From Nonomuraea sp. PA05 (GTDB lineage Bacteria > Actinomycetota > Actinomycetes > Streptosporangiales > Streptosporangiaceae), in NCBI RefSeq assembly GCF_008086045.1, contig NZ_VSEY01000005.1, positions 310,001 through 374,000 of the forward strand: 64,000 bases of DNA, given 5' to 3'. Numbering within the stretch: the first letter of the stretch is position 1; the number at the start of each line of letters is the position of its first letter. A program made the position numbers and the translations under genes. Below are positions 50,641 to 60,077 of the stretch, piece by piece. The notes beneath the pieces were generated by a model. The model worked only from the letters and a program-made list of their open reading frames with translations. It made no database searches and was not told the origin of the DNA.

Positions 50641-51314
50641 CGACCAAGGTGCTCCTCGCCGACGACCAGGCGCTCGTCCGGGCCGGCTTCCGCAGCCTGC
50701 TGGCGCGCTCCAAGGACATCACGGTCGTCGGCGAGGCCCAGGACGGCGACGAGGCCGTCCGGCTGGCCGCGAGCACCAGGCCGGACGTCATCCTCATGGA
50801 CATCCGCATGCCGGGCACCGACGGGATCACCGCCACCCGCCGCATCGTCGCCGGTCAGGCCGTCCCGGGCTGCCGGGTGATCATTCTGACCACGTTCGAC
50901 AGCGACGAGCACGTCTTCGCCGCCCTGCGCGCCGGCGCCAGCGGCTTCCTCACCAAGGAGGTCGAGCCCGCCGAACTGCGCCGGGCCGTCGCCGCCGTCG
51001 CCGCCGGGGACGCGCTGCTGTCGCCCGGGGTGACCCGCCGCGTCGTCGAGCAGTTCGCCCACCGGCAGGACCTCTCGCCCGGCGCGGGGCAGCGGCTGGC
51101 GGGGCTGACGTCGCGGGAGCTGGAGGCGGTCGAGCTGGTGGCGCTCGGCCTGTCGAACAACGAGATCGCCGAACGCCTGGTCATCAGCCCGCTCACCGCC
51201 AAGACCCACATCACCAGGGCCATCGCCAAGCTGAACGTCCGGGATCGGGTGCAGCTCGTCATCCTGGCTTACGAGAGCGGGCTGGTGCGGCCGGGAGGGC
51301 GGGCGTCCTCCTGA
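50637..51314 (+). CDS. NarL/LuxR-type response regulator
   Basis: 225 residues. Receiver domain with acidic pocket LLADDQ and phospho-acceptor Asp55 in ILMDIRMPG, Lys in FLTKEVEP; C-terminal LuxR helix-turn-helix LTSRELEAVELVALGLSNNE then IAERLVISPLTAKTHITRAI. Pairs with the upstream kinase. The last 56 bp overlap the convergent XRE gene on the other strand. Confidence 0.94.
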   Translation: MTTKVLLADDQALVRAGFRSLLARSKDITVVGEAQDGDEAVRLAASTRPDVILMDIRMPGTDGITATRRIVAGQAVPGCRVIILTTFDSDEHVFAALRAGASGFLTKEVEPAELRRAVAAVAAGDALLSPGVTRRVVEQFAHRQDLSPGAGQRLAGLTSRELEAVELVALGLSNNEIAERLVISPLTAKTHITRAIAKLNVRDRVQLVILAYESGLVRPGGRASS

Positions 51315-51567
51315 GATGCCGGTCGGTCAGCTCCGACCGGGCCGGCTCGATCAGGTCCTCCATGGTGCAGCCCAGGATGTCCAGCAGCGCCATCAGCGTG
51401 CGGAGGCTGAGCCGCTCCGGCTTCTCCGCCACCAGCCGGTACACCTGGCTCGGCGACAGGTCGATGCCCCGCTCGGCCAGCGGCGGGCGCAGGTCGGTGG
51501 TGGAGAACATGCCGCGCGCGGCCATCACCTCCCGCAGCCGCCACCGGTAGTCCAGCGCGTCGCTCAC
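51259..51567 (-). CDS. Small XRE-family (Cro/C1) regulator
   Basis: 102 residues from the GTG at 51567, overlapping the stop of the LAL gene by 4 bp. VSDALDYRWRLREVMAARGM, then FSTTDLRPPLAERGIDLSPS, then QVYRLVAEKPERLSLRTLMA read as the five-helix XRE domain of the type often found next to phage-like or integrated elements in actinomycetes. The C-terminal 25 residues are encoded antisense to the response regulator end. Role unknown. Confidence 0.75.
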   Translation of the reverse strand: MSDALDYRWRLREVMAARGMFSTTDLRPPLAERGIDLSPSQVYRLVAEKPERLSLRTLMALLDILGCTMEDLIEPARSELTDRHLRRTPALPAAPARSRKPG

Positions 51568-54305
51568 GAGACGCGTCCCAGCTCGCGGCGGGAGGCGATG
51601 CCCAGCTTGGCGTAGACCTTGCCGAGGTGGTACTCGACGGTCTTGTGGCTGACGTGCAGGTGGCCGGCGATCTCCTTGTTCGTCAGCCCCTGACGGACCA
51701 GCCGGACGATCTGCCCCTCGTGCGACGTGAGCCGGTCGCCGCCCCCGGCCGTGGGCAGCTCGCGCTTCGTCCGGCCGGCGAACCCCGCCATGCCCATCGC
51801 CGTGAACAGCTCGAACGCGGTGCGCAGCCGCTCCAGCGCCTCGCCCTGCCGCCCTTCCGCGCGCAGCCACTCGCCGTGGAGCAGGTGGGCGCGGGCCAGG
51901 TCGGCGCGCATGCGGGTCCGCCCGAGCCGGCGGATCGCCTCCTGGTACAGCCCGTCAGCCTCATCGCCCTGGGCCAGCAGCGCCCGCGACCGCGCCTCGA
52001 TCCCGAGCGCCCAGTCGGTGCCGCTCGCCCGCGTGGCGGGAACGAGCCGGTCGAGCGTGCGGGCGGCGAGCTCCCGATCGCCGCTGCGGACGGCCGCCTC
52101 GATCAGCTCGACCGGCGCCCACTGCGCCGCCGCACCGGGCGACGGGTGGTGGGCACAGGCGCGCTCGGCGGCCACCTTGGCCTCCTCGTGCCGGCCGAGG
52201 CCGTTGTGGAGCACGGCCCTGAGCCACTGGGTGACCGCCACGGAGAGCCCTGAACCTTCGCTCATCAGCTCGTTCCGCCGCCCCTGCCAGGCCGCCAGGA
52301 CGAGCGCGTCGCCCGCCGCCAGGCCGGGGGAGCCGGACCGCGTCCCGGCTGCGAGGGTGCGGATCTCCTCGTCGACGGATGCCGCCTCGTCCAGCCTGCC
52401 CTCGAAGGCGAGCAGCATGAGGCGCGTGCTCAGCGCCAGGGGCAGCAGGGCGAGCGCGCCCGTCTCGCGGATCACACGGACGTGCCGATCCGCCAGCTCG
52501 CGGCTCGACGTGTCGTCCCACAGGGCCATGGCGATGGTGTGGGCGGGCCGCGACCAGCGGAGCCGCTCCGCGTCGGGGACGTCCGCGCGCAGGAAGGCGG
52601 TCAGGGCCCGCCGCATGGGCGGTGCCGCGGTGGCGTGGGCCTGGGTGAGGTGCGCGGTCAAGGCGTCGAGCAGGAGGTCGGCGGTTCCGGGGGTGGCGGG
52701 CGGGGGTGGTGCTGTGCGGGCGGCCGATGCGATCTCCCTGAGGACGGGGCCTTCGGCGCCGAGCGCCGCCGACAGGGCTTGGAGGTGGGTGTCGCGGGCC
52801 AGGGCGGTGTCCAGGGGTTCGACGCGCTGGGCGACGCTGAGCAGCAGCGGGACGGCGGAGTGGCCGGGGTTCGTGATCACGGCGCGCAGGAGTTGCGCGT
52901 GGGCGAGACGCCGCTCGTCCAGTGGCCCGCCCTCGGCCGTGGCCAGCAGGGTCAGGGCTGCCGCTGGGGCGCCCGCCAGGTGCTTGGCCGTGGCGGCGGC
53001 CAGCGCGCGTTCGGCGCGTCGCCGGGGGCCGGGGGTCAGCGCGGCCGCGCGTTCCAGGAAGGCGGCGACGGCGGCCAGGCCGCCGCGGGACCGGGCGCGG
53101 GTGGCCGTGCGTTCGAGTTCCGCGGCGACCTCCTCGTCCGGGCGCGCGGTGGCGTGCGCGCGGTGCCAGGCGCGCCGGTCGGGGGCGGCGGTGGCGTCGG
53201 TCGCCTCCGCCAGGGCCAGGTGCACCCGGCGTCGCTCCTCCGGCAGGGCCGCCCGGTAGACGGCCGAACGCATGAGGGGGTGCCGGAAACGTACCCGGAC
53301 ATCGATGACGATCAGGTCGTTGGCGGCGCCGAGGGAAGAGACGCCGAGGCCGAGCCGGACGGCGGCCCGCCACAGCAGCGCCGGGTCGCCGAGCGGGTCG
53401 GCGGCGGCCAGCAGCAACAGGCGCCGGGTGGGGGCGGGCATGTGCCCGAGGCGCCGCAGGAAGCCGTCCTCCAGGTGGCCAGGAAGGGTGCTCGCGGCAG
53501 GGGTGCCGAAGCCGCCCGCCAGCTCCGGGCGGGTGTACTCGCGCACCAGCTCCAGCAGCGCCCTCGGGTTGCCGCGGGCCTCGGCGACCAGGCGTTCCCC
53601 GACCTGTTCGTCCAGTGGGCCGTGGACCGCTGAGCGGAGGAGCGCGCGGGCGTCGTCCGGGAACAGGCCCGCGACGTCCATCGTCGGCAGCCCCGACAGC
53701 TCGCTCGTCCGGTCGGCGTCGCGGAGGGCGAACACGCAAGCCACCGATCCCGTGCAGAGGCGGCGGGCGGCGAAGGCGAGGACCTGGGCCGAGGCGGGGT
53801 CCAGGTACTGCGCGTCGTCGATCACGCACACCAGCGGACGGTCCGCGGTCGCCGCCGCGAGCACGCCGAGCACCGCCAGGCCGAGGAGGAGGCGGTCGGG
53901 CGGCGGTCCTTCGCGCAGGCCGAAAGCGGTGTCGAGGGCGTCGCGCTGCGGTCCAGGGAGGGTGTCCAGGAGGTCGAGCATCGGCGCGCAGAGTGCGTGC
54001 AGCGCCGCGTACGGGACCTGCGACTCCGACCGGACGCCGGCGGCGCACACCACGCGGCAGTCGCGGGCCTGTGCAATCAGGTGGCCCAGCAGCGCCGACT
54101 TGCCCGCGCCCGCCTCACCGCGCACCACCAGCGCCTGGCTGCGGCCGGAACGCACGTCGGCGAGGAGCCGGTCGAGCCGCCCGCACTCGGCCCTACGGCC
54201 GGGCAGCCCGGCTGCGTGGCCGGGCGACCCGGTCTCGTGGCCCGGGGGTTTCGCATCCTCCAGAAGCTCAAGGCTCGACTCGCCCAGCACGTCCCCTCCC
54301 ACCAC
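51564..54305 (-). CDS. LAL-type LuxR regulator (AAA ATPase), first of three
   Basis: 913 residues. Walker A RGEAGAGKS (62-70), Walker B VCVIDDAQYLD, a helical TPR-like middle, and a C-terminal LuxR helix-turn-helix LTSHEGQIVRLVRQGLTNKE followed by IAGHLHVSHKTVEYHLGKVY. MalT/LAL regulators are ATP-dependent activators triggered by inducer binding. GTG 54305 is the longest start; GTGs at 54302 and 54290 are also possible. Upstream are two GTACGTA direct repeats 10 bp apart (54358 and 54368). Coupled to the XRE gene downstream. Confidence 0.9.
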   Translation of the reverse strand: MVGGDVLGESSLELLEDAKPPGHETGSPGHAAGLPGRRAECGRLDRLLADVRSGRSQALVVRGEAGAGKSALLGHLIAQARDCRVVCAAGVRSESQVPYAALHALCAPMLDLLDTLPGPQRDALDTAFGLREGPPPDRLLLGLAVLGVLAAATADRPLVCVIDDAQYLDPASAQVLAFAARRLCTGSVACVFALRDADRTSELSGLPTMDVAGLFPDDARALLRSAVHGPLDEQVGERLVAEARGNPRALLELVREYTRPELAGGFGTPAASTLPGHLEDGFLRRLGHMPAPTRRLLLLAAADPLGDPALLWRAAVRLGLGVSSLGAANDLIVIDVRVRFRHPLMRSAVYRAALPEERRRVHLALAEATDATAAPDRRAWHRAHATARPDEEVAAELERTATRARSRGGLAAVAAFLERAAALTPGPRRRAERALAAATAKHLAGAPAAALTLLATAEGGPLDERRLAHAQLLRAVITNPGHSAVPLLLSVAQRVEPLDTALARDTHLQALSAALGAEGPVLREIASAARTAPPPPATPGTADLLLDALTAHLTQAHATAAPPMRRALTAFLRADVPDAERLRWSRPAHTIAMALWDDTSSRELADRHVRVIRETGALALLPLALSTRLMLLAFEGRLDEAASVDEEIRTLAAGTRSGSPGLAAGDALVLAAWQGRRNELMSEGSGLSVAVTQWLRAVLHNGLGRHEEAKVAAERACAHHPSPGAAAQWAPVELIEAAVRSGDRELAARTLDRLVPATRASGTDWALGIEARSRALLAQGDEADGLYQEAIRRLGRTRMRADLARAHLLHGEWLRAEGRQGEALERLRTAFELFTAMGMAGFAGRTKRELPTAGGGDRLTSHEGQIVRLVRQGLTNKEIAGHLHVSHKTVEYHLGKVYAKLGIASRRELGRVS

Positions 54306-54381
54306 GCTCCCAACCCCTGATGGTTGAAAACGGTACGAGTGAGGACACGGCGACTGCGTACGTAGGAGTACGTAACGTTCG

Positions 54382-57081
54382 TCAGAACGCCCGCTCGGCC
54401 ATCATCGCGGCCAGCTCCCCCCGGGACTTGACCCCCACCTTCGGGTAGATCCGATACAGATGCGTCGTCACCGTTCGCGGCGACAGGAACAGCCGCTCGG
54501 CGATCTCCCGGTTGCTCAGCCCGTCGGCCGCCAGCCGCGCGATCTGCTGCTCCTGCGGCGTGAGCGCGTCGATGGCGTCGATCGGCTTGCGGCGGGACTC
54601 GCCGGTGGCGCGCAACTCGGTGCGGGCACGTTCGGCCCATGGCGTCGCCCCGAGGGCGTCGAACGCGGCGGCGGCGGCGCGCAGCAGGGGGCGCGACTCG
54701 GCCGCCTGGCGCTGCCTGCGCAGCCATCCGCCGTACGTGAGCTGCAGGCGCGCCCGTTCGAACGGCCAGTCGCGCAGGTCGGCGGCCAGCGCGTCGTCGT
54801 AGGCCGCGGCGTCGTCGGCCAGCACGGCCCGGGCGTAACGGAGCCCCGTGAGGAGGACGGGGGAGTGGCCGCGTGCGGCGATCGGGGTCAGCTCGGCCAC
54901 CACGGCGGCCAGCTCGTCCAGCTCGCCGCAGTGCGCCGCCGCCTCGGCCAGGTGGCCGGCGAGGGTGAGCCGGACGTAGGGGTGGTAGGCGACGTCGGAC
55001 GGGTCGAAGGCGCGCTGGAGGTGGCGGAAGGCCTCCTCGAAGCGGCCGGCGGCCAGCGCGTTCAGGCCGCGGACGCGTTGTGTCAGCGCCAGCATCGGAT
55101 GCATGCCCGCCGAGAAGATGATCTTTTCGGCGGCGTCGGCGAGCTCGTCGGCGGTCTCGCCGTTGCCGCGCAGCGCCTCCGCCGCGCCGAGCTGCAGCCG
55201 GGCCTGCAGCTCCCACGTCGCGTGGCGGGTCTCCGTGGCCAGCGCGATGGCCTCCGAGGCGGTGGACACGGTGGCCCTGGTGTCGCCGGCGGCGGCCGCG
55301 TTGTAGGCCAGGCTGACCAGGGCCTGCGTCAGCGTGCCGATCCTGCCGTGCGCCCGCGCCTCGGCCGCGCTGGGCGCCAGAAAGGCGTTCGACAGCTCGT
55401 ACGCCCCCAGCGCCGAAGCGGCCAGGCCGAGCTCGTAACGCTCACCCGGCGACACGCCCACGTCGTGCCGCAGTGCCGCCAGCCTCTCCAGGCAGGCCGC
55501 CCCCCGCTCGACCGGCGCCACCTGGGCCAGCGCGCACATCACCCGGACGTCGCCCGGCGGCGCGTCGATCAGCTCCGCGACGCGGACGAACTCCATCCGG
55601 ATGTCGTCGTCCGGGTTGGACCAGTAGAACCGCAGGCTGATGTTGGTCAGCGACTCCAGGGTGAGCTCGACGTCGCCGGCGGCCCGCATGGTGTCGATCA
55701 GCTCGTTGTAGACGCGCAGCCGGCTGTTGCCGCTCCAGCCGGTGCCCAGGTACACCTCGCGGAACCAGGCCAGTCGCGCGCGTTCAGCCGGGCGCAGCCG
55801 GGACTCGTCCACCAGGCCGAGCAGGCGGCGGATCGCCTCGACGTCGCCCTGCTCGTCGGCCATCGCCGCGGCCCACAACAGCCTGCTGCCGCGCTTCTGC
55901 GGGTCCTCGCTGAGTTGCGCGGCCCGCTCCATGGCGGCGGGCCCGGTGGAGGCGGCCCGCAGGTGGCGGTTGCGGGTCGCCATCGCGGCCAGATCGTCGG
56001 CCAGCGCCTCGTCGGGGCCGGACGCGGCGGCGGCGCGGTGCCACACCCGCCGGTCGTCGCCGCTCACGACCGCCGCCAGGCAGGCGTGCGCCCGGCGCCG
56101 CCGCGCCGCGCCCGCCGACTGCCGCAGCGCCGAGCGCAGCAGCGGGTGGCGGAAGCGCAGCCGGTACTGCTCGTCCACGGCGACGAGGCGGCTGACCACG
56201 GCAGGCTCCAGGTCGTCGGCCGTGACCGGCCGGTCCTCCAGCCGGGACGCCGCCGCGAGCACCTCGTCCAGGTCGTCGCCGTCGTCCAGGGCCGCCACGA
56301 GCAGCAGCGCGCGCGTCGCCGGGGGCAGCTCGCCGACCAGCCCGGCGAACGTGCGCTCCACCCGGGCGCTGAGCGGGAGGCGCGAGGGCAGCAGGGCGGC
56401 GCCGCCGGAGCGGGCGGCCAGCCCGCCCAGCTCGACCAGCCCCAGCGGGTTGCCGGCCGAGACGGTGAGCACCCGCTCGCGCAGAGCGGGCGACAGGCCG
56501 GGGGCGACCTGGTCGAGCAGGGCGCCTGCGGGCTCCGGGGCGAGCGGCTCCAGCGGCAGCTCCGGCAGGGCGGCGGCGGCGAGCAGCCGGTCGACGTCGT
56601 CGCCGTCGCGCGCCGTCAGCACGAGCGCGACCGGGTCGGACTCCAGCCGCCTGGCGACGAAGGTGAGCACCTCCCAGCTCGCCCGGTCCAGCCAGTGCGC
56701 GTCCTCCACGGCCAACAGGACCGGCTCGCCGAGGCCGCCGAGCAGGGCGAGCACCTCGACGCCGACCAGGAAAGGCGACTCGCCGCCGAACCGGGATCCC
56801 GGCTCCGGCAGGCGGCGCAGCAGATGCCCGATCCCGGCGTACGGCAGCTCCACCTCCGCCTGCACCCCCGTGGTGGTCAGCACCCGCATCCCGCGCTCCC
56901 GCGCCATCGCGCACGCCTCGCCCCACAGCGCGGACTTGCCGATCCCGGCCTCTCCCCGCACCACGAGGGCGCCACCCCGGTGCCGGACGGCGTCGTCCAG
57001 CACGGCGGTCAGCGCTTCGAGCTGCCTCTCGCGCCCGACGAGCATCGGGGAGCCCGCGCGCGCAGAGTTTCCCGCGGCCAC
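54382..57081 (-). CDS. LAL-type LuxR regulator, second of three
   Basis: About 899 residues from the GTG at 57081 (VAAGNSARAGSPMLVGRERQ), which has a GGAAGGGGGG site; the ATG at 57144 would start inside a large inverted repeat with no ribosome site. Walker A RGEAGIGKS, Walker B LLAVEDAHWLD, HTH LTPQEQQIARLAADGLSNRE, then IAERLFLSPRTVTTHLYRIY. The HTH wing has YPKVGVKSR where siblings have FAKLGI. Divergent from the third LAL gene. Confidence 0.9.
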   Translation of the reverse strand: MAAGNSARAGSPMLVGRERQLEALTAVLDDAVRHRGGALVVRGEAGIGKSALWGEACAMARERGMRVLTTTGVQAEVELPYAGIGHLLRRLPEPGSRFGGESPFLVGVEVLALLGGLGEPVLLAVEDAHWLDRASWEVLTFVARRLESDPVALVLTARDGDDVDRLLAAAALPELPLEPLAPEPAGALLDQVAPGLSPALRERVLTVSAGNPLGLVELGGLAARSGGAALLPSRLPLSARVERTFAGLVGELPPATRALLLVAALDDGDDLDEVLAAASRLEDRPVTADDLEPAVVSRLVAVDEQYRLRFRHPLLRSALRQSAGAARRRRAHACLAAVVSGDDRRVWHRAAAASGPDEALADDLAAMATRNRHLRAASTGPAAMERAAQLSEDPQKRGSRLLWAAAMADEQGDVEAIRRLLGLVDESRLRPAERARLAWFREVYLGTGWSGNSRLRVYNELIDTMRAAGDVELTLESLTNISLRFYWSNPDDDIRMEFVRVAELIDAPPGDVRVMCALAQVAPVERGAACLERLAALRHDVGVSPGERYELGLAASALGAYELSNAFLAPSAAEARAHGRIGTLTQALVSLAYNAAAAGDTRATVSTASEAIALATETRHATWELQARLQLGAAEALRGNGETADELADAAEKIIFSAGMHPMLALTQRVRGLNALAAGRFEEAFRHLQRAFDPSDVAYHPYVRLTLAGHLAEAAAHCGELDELAAVVAELTPIAARGHSPVLLTGLRYARAVLADDAAAYDDALAADLRDWPFERARLQLTYGGWLRRQRQAAESRPLLRAAAAAFDALGATPWAERARTELRATGESRRKPIDAIDALTPQEQQIARLAADGLSNREIAERLFLSPRTVTTHLYRIYPKVGVKSRGELAAMMAERAF

Positions 57082-57120
57082 GCGCCCCCCTTCCCCCCGA
57101 AGACGCGTGAAGCGCGCCCC

Positions 57121-57159
57121 CCTTGCGTCTGACGCGTGAATCATTCATCAGACGCAAGG
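57121..57159. promoter_or_regulatory. Long inverted repeat between two divergent LAL genes
   Basis: CCTTGCGTCTGA (57121-57132) and TCAGACGCAAGG (57148-57159) are a perfect 12-bp inverted repeat around 15 nt. It lies 40 bp upstream of the preferred LAL2 start and 100 bp upstream of the LAL3 start, so it may be a shared operator. A 12-bp stem around a 15-nt loop would also form a hairpin in RNA. Confidence 0.55.
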
Positions 57160-57260
57160 TGCGCCGCAACACGGCCAGGTCAGGTATGCCCAGGCCGACG
57201 GGGGTGCCGGGCAGCCATAGACTCGAGGGTCGTTGATCGAATCGGCGGAGAGCGGAGCCC

Positions 57261-60077
57261 ATGGTGAGCAGGGAGGCCAGGCCGCGGCTTCGTGGCCGGC
57301 AAACCGAGTGCGAGGCGCTGGACCGGCTGGTGGCGACCGTCCAGGCAGGCCGCAGCTCGATGCTGGTCCTGCGGGGCGAGGCGGGCATCGGCAAGTCGGC
57401 GCTGCTGGAGTACGCGCGCGACAGCGCGGCGGGCTGCCGGATCGCCAGGGCGGCGGGCGTGGAGTCGGAGATGGAGCTGGCCTACGGCGGCCTGCACCAG
57501 TTGTGCGCGCCGTTCCTCGACCGGCTCGACCGGCTGCCGGAGCCGCAGCGCGCCGCGCTGGGCACGGCGTTCGGCCTGTGCACGGGCACGCCGCCGGACC
57601 GTTTCCTGGTGGGTCTCGCGGTGCTCAGCCTGCTCGCCGACGCCTCCGACAGGGAGCCGCTGGTCTGCCTGATCGACGACGCGCAGTGGCTGGACCGGGT
57701 CTCCGCGCAGACGCTGGCGTTCGTGGCGCGGCGGCTGCTCGCCGAGCGGGTCGGGCTCGTCCTGGCGGTACGCGAGCCGTCCCTGGACGATGAGCTGACC
57801 GGGCTCACCGGGTCGGAGCTGACCGGGCTGCCGCAGCTCGAGGTGGGGCGGCTGGGCGACGCCGACGCCCGCGCCGTGCTGGACTCGGTGACCCCCGGGC
57901 GGCTGGACGAGCGGGTCAGGGACCGCATCGTGGCCGAGGCGCAGGGCAACCCGCTGGCCCTGCTGGAGCTGCCGCGCGGGTTGACGCCGGCGGAGCTGGC
58001 GGGCGGCTTCGGGCGGCCGGACGCGCGCCCGCCCGCCGGGCAGATCGAGCAGAGCTTCCTGCGGCGCGTCGAGCCGCTGCCGCGCGACACGCGGCTCCTG
58101 CTGCTGGTCGCGGCGGCCGAGCCGGTGGGCGACGTGACGCTGCTGACCAGGGCGGCGGAGCTGCTCGGCATCGAGACCGCGGCCGCCGCCGCGCCCGCCG
58201 AGGCGGCCGGGCTGATCACGATCGGCACGCGCGTACGGTTCCGCCATCCTCTCGTCCGGTCGATGGCCTACCGGGCGGCGGCGCTGGAGGACCGGCATCG
58301 GGTGCACCGCGCGCTGGCCGACGCGACCGACCCGGAGGCCGATCCCGACCGGCGGGCGTGGCATCTGGCCAACGCCGCGGCCTTCGCCGACGAGGAGGTG
58401 GCCGCGGAGCTGGAGCGTTCGGCTGATCGGGCGCAGGCGCGCGGCGGCGTGGCGGCGGCGGCAGCGTTCCTGGAGCGGGCGGCCGAGCTGTCGCCCGATC
58501 CCGGGCGGCGCGGCGTCAGGGGGCTGGCGGCGGCCAGGGCCAAGTACCGCGCGGGCGGCTACGACGCCGCCTTCGAGCTGCTGGACGCGGCGGAGCTGAG
58601 CCCGCTCGGCGACCGCGACCGCGCCCAGGCCGACCTGCTGCGCGGCCAGATCACGTTCGCCTCCACCAGCGCGGGGGCCGCGCTGCCGCTGCTGCTCAAG
58701 GCCGCCAGGCGGCTGGAGCCGCTGGACGCGGGCCTGGCCCGCGAGACCTACCGCGACGCGCTGAACGCCGCCATGGCGGCGGGTCACCTGCCCAGCGGCG
58801 CCCAGGCGGCGGACATCGCCGGCGCGACGCTCGGCGCGCCGCCCGGCCCCCCGCCCAGGCGCAACAACCTGCTGCTGGACGGCGTCGCCCGGGCCGCCGT
58901 CGAGGGGTACGCGGCGGGCGTGCCGCTGGTGCGCCAGGCCCTGGAGGCCTTCCGCGCCGACGGGGTGTCCAGGGAGGAGGGGCTCGGGTGGCTGCCGTTC
59001 GCCTGCCGGATGGCCCACAACGTCTGGGACTTCGAGACCTGGTCGGTGCTGTCGTTCAGGCTGGTCGAGCTGGCCCGCGAGACGGGGTCGCTGGCGGTGC
59101 TGCCGTCGGCGCTGCACATGCTGGTGGCCAACCGGGTCCTGGCGGGCGAGCTGGCCGCCGCCGACGCGCTGGTCGCCGAGGCTGTGACGATCGGAGAGGT
59201 GACGGGCAGCCGCTCCATGGCGCAGTACGCGGCCCTGGTGCTGGCGGCGTGGACGGGCAGGGAGGCGGCGACCCGTGAGGCGAGCGAGGCGGTCACCCGC
59301 GACCTGGCCATCCAGGGCGAGGGCAAGGTGCTGACCGCGACCCAGTGGGCGGGCGCGGTGCTGGGCAACGGCCTCGGCCGTTACGAGGAGGCCTACGTCG
59401 CGGCCGAGCGGGGCGCGGAGCACCCCCAGGAGCTCGGCGGCACGTACCTGCGCTCGCTGATCGAGCTCGTCGAGGCCGCCGCCAGGAGCGGACGGCCGGC
59501 CCGCGCCGCCGAGGCCGCCGCGAAGCTCGACGAGATGGCCGCGGCCGCCGGCACCGACTGGGCGCTCGGCACCTCGGCGATGGCGCGGGCCCAGGTGAGC
59601 GGGGGAGCGTCCGCCGAGGAGCTGTACCGGGAGGCGATCGAGCGGCTGGGCCGCACGGAGGTGCGCACGTCGCTGGCCCGCGCCAGGCTGCTCTACGGCG
59701 AGTGGCTGCGCAGGGAGAACCGCCGCGTGGACGCGCGCGAGCAGCTCGGCGTCGCCTACGAGGCGCTCAGCGGGATGGGGGCGGAGGCGTTCGCGGAGCG
59801 CGCCAGGCGCGAGCTGCAGGCCACGGGGGAGACGGTGCGCAGGCGCGGCGTGGAGGAGCGCGTCGCGCTCACCGCGCAGGAGGCGCAGATCGCCCGCCTG
59901 GCCGGCGACGGGCTGACCAACCCGGAGATCGGCGCCCAGCTCTTCATCAGCCCGCACACCGTCGAGTGGCACCTGCGCAAGGTGTTCGCCAAGCTCGGCA
60001 TCGTCTCCCGCAAGCAGATCACCGCCAAGCTGCTGCAGGCGGCTCAGCCCTCGTCGTCGTACCCGCGCTCGGCGTAG
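57261..60077 (+). CDS. LAL-type LuxR regulator, third of three
   Basis: 938 residues. Walker A LRGEAGIGKS (37-46), Walker B VCLIDDAQWLD, helical middle, and LuxR HTH LTAQEAQIARLAGDGLTNPE then IGAQLFISPHTVEWHLRKVF. It is more similar to the first LAL gene than to the second: both read LCTGTPPDRFLVGLAVL-type and AYGGLHQLCAPFLDRLD-type segments. ATG 57261 with GCGGAGAGCGGAG. The 3' end overlaps the convergent AraC gene by 34 bp. Target genes unknown. Confidence 0.92.
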   Translation: MVSREARPRLRGRQTECEALDRLVATVQAGRSSMLVLRGEAGIGKSALLEYARDSAAGCRIARAAGVESEMELAYGGLHQLCAPFLDRLDRLPEPQRAALGTAFGLCTGTPPDRFLVGLAVLSLLADASDREPLVCLIDDAQWLDRVSAQTLAFVARRLLAERVGLVLAVREPSLDDELTGLTGSELTGLPQLEVGRLGDADARAVLDSVTPGRLDERVRDRIVAEAQGNPLALLELPRGLTPAELAGGFGRPDARPPAGQIEQSFLRRVEPLPRDTRLLLLVAAAEPVGDVTLLTRAAELLGIETAAAAAPAEAAGLITIGTRVRFRHPLVRSMAYRAAALEDRHRVHRALADATDPEADPDRRAWHLANAAAFADEEVAAELERSADRAQARGGVAAAAAFLERAAELSPDPGRRGVRGLAAARAKYRAGGYDAAFELLDAAELSPLGDRDRAQADLLRGQITFASTSAGAALPLLLKAARRLEPLDAGLARETYRDALNAAMAAGHLPSGAQAADIAGATLGAPPGPPPRRNNLLLDGVARAAVEGYAAGVPLVRQALEAFRADGVSREEGLGWLPFACRMAHNVWDFETWSVLSFRLVELARETGSLAVLPSALHMLVANRVLAGELAAADALVAEAVTIGEVTGSRSMAQYAALVLAAWTGREAATREASEAVTRDLAIQGEGKVLTATQWAGAVLGNGLGRYEEAYVAAERGAEHPQELGGTYLRSLIELVEAAARSGRPARAAEAAAKLDEMAAAAGTDWALGTSAMARAQVSGGASAEELYREAIERLGRTEVRTSLARARLLYGEWLRRENRRVDAREQLGVAYEALSGMGAEAFAERARRELQATGETVRRRGVEERVALTAQEAQIARLAGDGLTNPEIGAQLFISPHTVEWHLRKVFAKLGIVSRKQITAKLLQAAQPSSSYPRSA

